Source of the DNA: JAAZNO01 sp012798275
GTDB lineage: Bacteria > Chloroflexota > Anaerolineae > B4-G1 > SLSP01
DNA length: 22,515 bases
Reading direction: 5' to 3'
NCBI GenBank assembly: GCA_035347995.1
Contig: DAOPQD010000053.1
Coordinates: forward strand, 1 to 22,515
Part shown: positions 20,325 through 22,515 of the stretch, piece by piece
How the letters are laid out: each line of letters starts with the position of its first letter
Numbering within the stretch: position 1 is the first letter of the stretch
The notes under the pieces: generated by a model
Told to the model about the DNA's origin: nothing
Databases searched by the model: none
The model's input: only the letters and a program-made list of their open reading frames with translations
Program-made: the position numbers and the translations under genes

Positions 20325-21578
20325 TTACAGCTCCGCCAGGCGCGGGTTGAGGATTTCAGAAAGGCTTTCCCCCAACATGCTGAATGAGAGGGTGACCAGC
20401 GAGACCATCACGCCAGGGAAGGTAATCAGCCACCAGGCGCGCCGCAGGTAATCCTTGCCGCGCGCCAGGTCAATGCCCCAATCGGGCGTGTCAGGCGGCA
20501 GGCCCAGGCCGAGGAAGCTGAGGCCCGCCTCGGTCAGGATGGCGTCGGCGACGTTGACTGAGAAGATAATCACTACCGAGGGGATGACGTTGGGGAAGAT
20601 GTAGTCGCGCAAGATCTGGAGGCGGGTCGCGCCGAGGCTGCGGGCCGCGTCCACATACATTTCCTCTTTGACCGAGAGCGTCTGCCCGCGCACGATACGG
20701 AAATAGGTGGGGATGTAAAGCACGGCGATGGAGATGATGATGTTGCCGATGCCCGGCCCCAGGATGGCGGCGATAGACAGGGCCAGGATCAGGCCGGGGA
20801 ACGAGTAGAGGCTGTCCATCAGCAAGGTCAACACGCGATCCAGGGGGCCGCCGATGAAGCCGCTGAGCAATCCCAAGGGGACGCCAAGGACGACGGAGAT
20901 GAGCGCCGAGCTCAGCCCGACGATCAGGGCGATACGGGTGCCCCAGATGATGCGGCTCAGCACGTCCTGCCCCAGCTGGTTGGTGCCCAGCACAAAGCCC
21001 TTGCCGCTGCTCCCGCGCAACGGTCCTACCAGCACCACGCCGGGATATTGCGCTAAAGTGGCGGCGTCGGCTTCGGCGGCCGTTGCGACAAAGCCATCCA
21101 GCTGGCCGGCTTCCAGATCGGCCAGCCCCTCGGCGAGTGTCTCGTAGCGCTGCGGGCGCGGTTGATAGCGCACGCTGCTGTCCTGGGCCTCTTCTGCCTG
21201 GTTGAGCTCGTCCAGGGCTTCGCGGAGCGCCTGGCTGGCCGGGCTGGCTAACACAAAGCCGATCTGGTGTTGGCTGCTGCCGACGTCACGCAGAGTCTGG
21301 ACTTCCCGGTCGGCGGGTGCCAGGAGCACGTAATCGGCCGGCGGCTGGCCCGGCGCCAGGAGCGAAGGGCCTACTTCCGCGCGGGGATCATACGGCGCGA
21401 ACCATTGGGGGAAGATGCCGACGATGATCACGAATAGCAATAGAATGGCGCTGATGACGACAAACCACCAGTCACCGCCGTACCACTTGCGCGCCATCAG
21501 CGCCCGGCGGACAAAGCCGACGCGCTCCAAATCCAATTGCCACTGGGGGATTTCGTTGGTTGGGTTTGATTCAGCCAT
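20325..21578 (-). CDS. ABC transporter permease (DppC/OppC-like) with a large extracytoplasmic insertion
   Basis: Inner-membrane permease of an Opp/Dpp importer. At 417 residues it exceeds the usual 280-310. The start at 21578 has GGAGAG 5 nt upstream. Helix 1 is at about 38-57, followed by FAPYDPRAE. In normal DppC proteins about 25 residues separate APYDP from the GTDxLGRDVLSR motif; here GTNQLGQDVLSRIIWG begins at 198. The extra 80-195 segment contains IGFVLASPASQALREAL and ETLAEGLADLEAGQLDGFVA, which resemble the second lobe of a family 3 solute-binding protein (pattern: VGV..GS....L, then a-LL-G-DA). The remaining five helices and the EAA loop (YVDAARSLGATRLQILRDYIFPN, residues about 312-334) are normal. 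It follows permease B by 54 bp. The permease call is sure; the domain identity of the insertion is inference. Confidence 0.93.
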   Translation of the reverse strand: MAESNPTNEIPQWQLDLERVGFVRRALMARKWYGGDWWFVVISAILLLFVIIVGIFPQWFAPYDPRAEVGPSLLAPGQPPADYVLLAPADREVQTLRDVGSSQHQIGFVLASPASQALREALDELNQAEEAQDSSVRYQPRPQRYETLAEGLADLEAGQLDGFVATAAEADAATLAQYPGVVLVGPLRGSSGKGFVLGTNQLGQDVLSRIIWGTRIALIVGLSSALISVVLGVPLGLLSGFIGGPLDRVLTLLMDSLYSFPGLILALSIAAILGPGIGNIIISIAVLYIPTYFRIVRGQTLSVKEEMYVDAARSLGATRLQILRDYIFPNVIPSVVIIFSVNVADAILTEAGLSFLGLGLPPDTPDWGIDLARGKDYLRRAWWLITFPGVMVSLVTLSFSMLGESLSEILNPRLAEL

Positions 21579-21632
21579 GCTTTCTCTCCGACTGCCACGC
21601 TCGCGGGCCTGGGGTGCGTCGGGCGTCTTCCG

Positions 21633-22457
21633 CTAATAGCGGATGCGAGGGTCTACAAAGGCGTAGAGGATGTCCATGATCAACATGATGGCGGCCACGA
21701 ACATCGCAAAGACGCCGATGACGGATTGGACGGCGGTGTAGTCGCGCAGCGCAATCCGCTCTACCAGGTAACGGCCCATCCCCGGCCAGGAAAAGGTAGA
21801 TTCGGTCAGGACGGCGCCGGCCAGCAGGATGGCAAATTCCAACCCGATGAGGGTCATGATGGGGATGAAGGTGTTGCGCAGTGCGTGTTTGAAGATCAGG
21901 CGGTTTTCTGGCAGCCCGCGCGCCCGGCCGGCGGTGATAAAGTCGGCCTGGAGCATTTCAATCATGTTGACCCGCGTCAACCGGATATAGGGGCCGCACA
22001 GCACCAGGCCCAGCGTGAAGGCGGGCATGATCAGATGCAGGATGGCTGATTGCAGCGCCGGCCAGTTGCGAGTGAGAATGGCATCTAAAATGTAAAAGTT
22101 CGTGGGGGATTGGAAGGTGGTTAGCAAAAGCGAATCCATCCGTCCGGCAATGGGGAAAAGCGGGATCCGCACGCCAAACAAAATTTGGAACAGGAGCCCC
22201 ATGAAGAAGACCGGCATGGAATACACGGCAATACTGAACAACCGAAGGCCGTAATCCAGGAAGCGCTTGCGATATTTGGCTGCCACGGCGCCGCCGAGGA
22301 TCCCGAAGCACGCCGTGAAGAGCATGGCGGGGATCGCCAGCTCCATGGTGGCCGGCAACCGCTCGGCCAGTTCGTCGCGGATGGGACGCTCGCCCTGGGT
22401 CAGCGCGTTGCCAAAATTGAAGGTGACCATATCCGCCACGAAATCTACGTATTGCAC
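21633..22457 (-). CDS. ABC transporter permease (DppB/OppB-like), N-terminally incomplete
   Basis: Inner-membrane permease, partner of the DppC-like subunit. The visible part from the GTG at 22457 is 274 residues: VTFNFGNALTQGERPIRDELAERLPATMELA, which matches the loop after helix 1 in DppB, then five helices, the EAA loop (FITAGRARGLPENRLIFKHALRNTFIP) and TFSWPGMGRYLVE, DPRIRY at the end. The usual first helix and about 60 residues are absent. The frame stays open upstream of 22457 for 18 codons, including AQLRFYQWYLIVQY, which looks like the normal AQLR...DQPLIVQY sequence, until an in-frame TGA at 22512-22514. No ribosome binding site precedes the GTG. The true start is therefore probably beyond the window, and the stop may be a mutation or a sequence error near a contig end. 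Confidence 0.8.
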   Translation of the reverse strand: MQYVDFVADMVTFNFGNALTQGERPIRDELAERLPATMELAIPAMLFTACFGILGGAVAAKYRKRFLDYGLRLFSIAVYSMPVFFMGLLFQILFGVRIPLFPIAGRMDSLLLTTFQSPTNFYILDAILTRNWPALQSAILHLIMPAFTLGLVLCGPYIRLTRVNMIEMLQADFITAGRARGLPENRLIFKHALRNTFIPIMTLIGLEFAILLAGAVLTESTFSWPGMGRYLVERIALRDYTAVQSVIGVFAMFVAAIMLIMDILYAFVDPRIRY

Positions 22458-22515
22458 GATCAGATACCACTGGTAAAACCTTAATTGCGCATATTGAAAT
22501 TTGAGATAAAATCAT

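Overview
The window is bacterial, GC-rich chromosomal DNA with short intergenic spaces, good Shine-Dalgarno sites and several type II lipoprotein signals. The gene content points to Chloroflexota, probably Anaerolineae or a relative: an Opp/Dpp transporter beside a family 4 glycosidase, a GT-C membrane glycosyltransferase with an extracytoplasmic beta-rich tail, and split Tm-1-like genes. This placement is inference; there is no rRNA or other marker gene. I saw no tRNA, rRNA, CRISPR array, transposase or phage gene.

Left part (1-5805, + strand): a 78-bp dispersed repeat, an extended -10 promoter, full-length uvrA, a small DUF3887-like lipoprotein, a formamidopyrimidine-DNA glycosylase (Fpg/Nei) family gene and an aldo/keto reductase, closed by a clear intrinsic terminator. 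Two of these are DNA-repair genes.

Middle part (5806-12126, + strand): a 619-bp intergenic stretch with an inverted copy of the 78-bp repeat, two strong palindromes and 7/8-nt tandem-repeat leaders. It is followed by an LsrG-like monooxygenase-fold protein, an iron-type alcohol dehydrogenase, a lipoprotein fused to a YhfC-like membrane domain, a terminator, a probably leaderless GT-C glycosyltransferase, and a sugar isomerase/epimerase-like TIM barrel overlapping it.

Right part (12141-22515, - strand): an Opp/Dpp-type ABC transporter (permease B incomplete at the window edge, permease C, two ATPases). After a gap with its own promoter comes a likely operon: UPF0261/Tm-1-like ATP-binding protein, GH4 glycosidase with a CHEF active-site motif, kelch-propeller lipoprotein, PEP-hydrolase-like TIM barrel and a small unknown protein. 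A plausible reading is uptake of an oligosaccharide or glycoside, its NAD/Mn-dependent cleavage, and further metabolism by the Tm-1-like pair. The substrate cannot be read from sequence.

The most unusual items are: (1) permease C carries about 110 extra residues in its first extracytoplasmic loop that resemble one lobe of a solute-binding protein; (2) degenerate 7- and 8-nt tandem arrays sit immediately upstream of several genes, always in the orientation of the gene, next to a shared Shine-Dalgarno-proximal motif; (3) the two halves of the Tm-1 architecture are encoded in one operon but separated by a glycosidase and a kelch lipoprotein.
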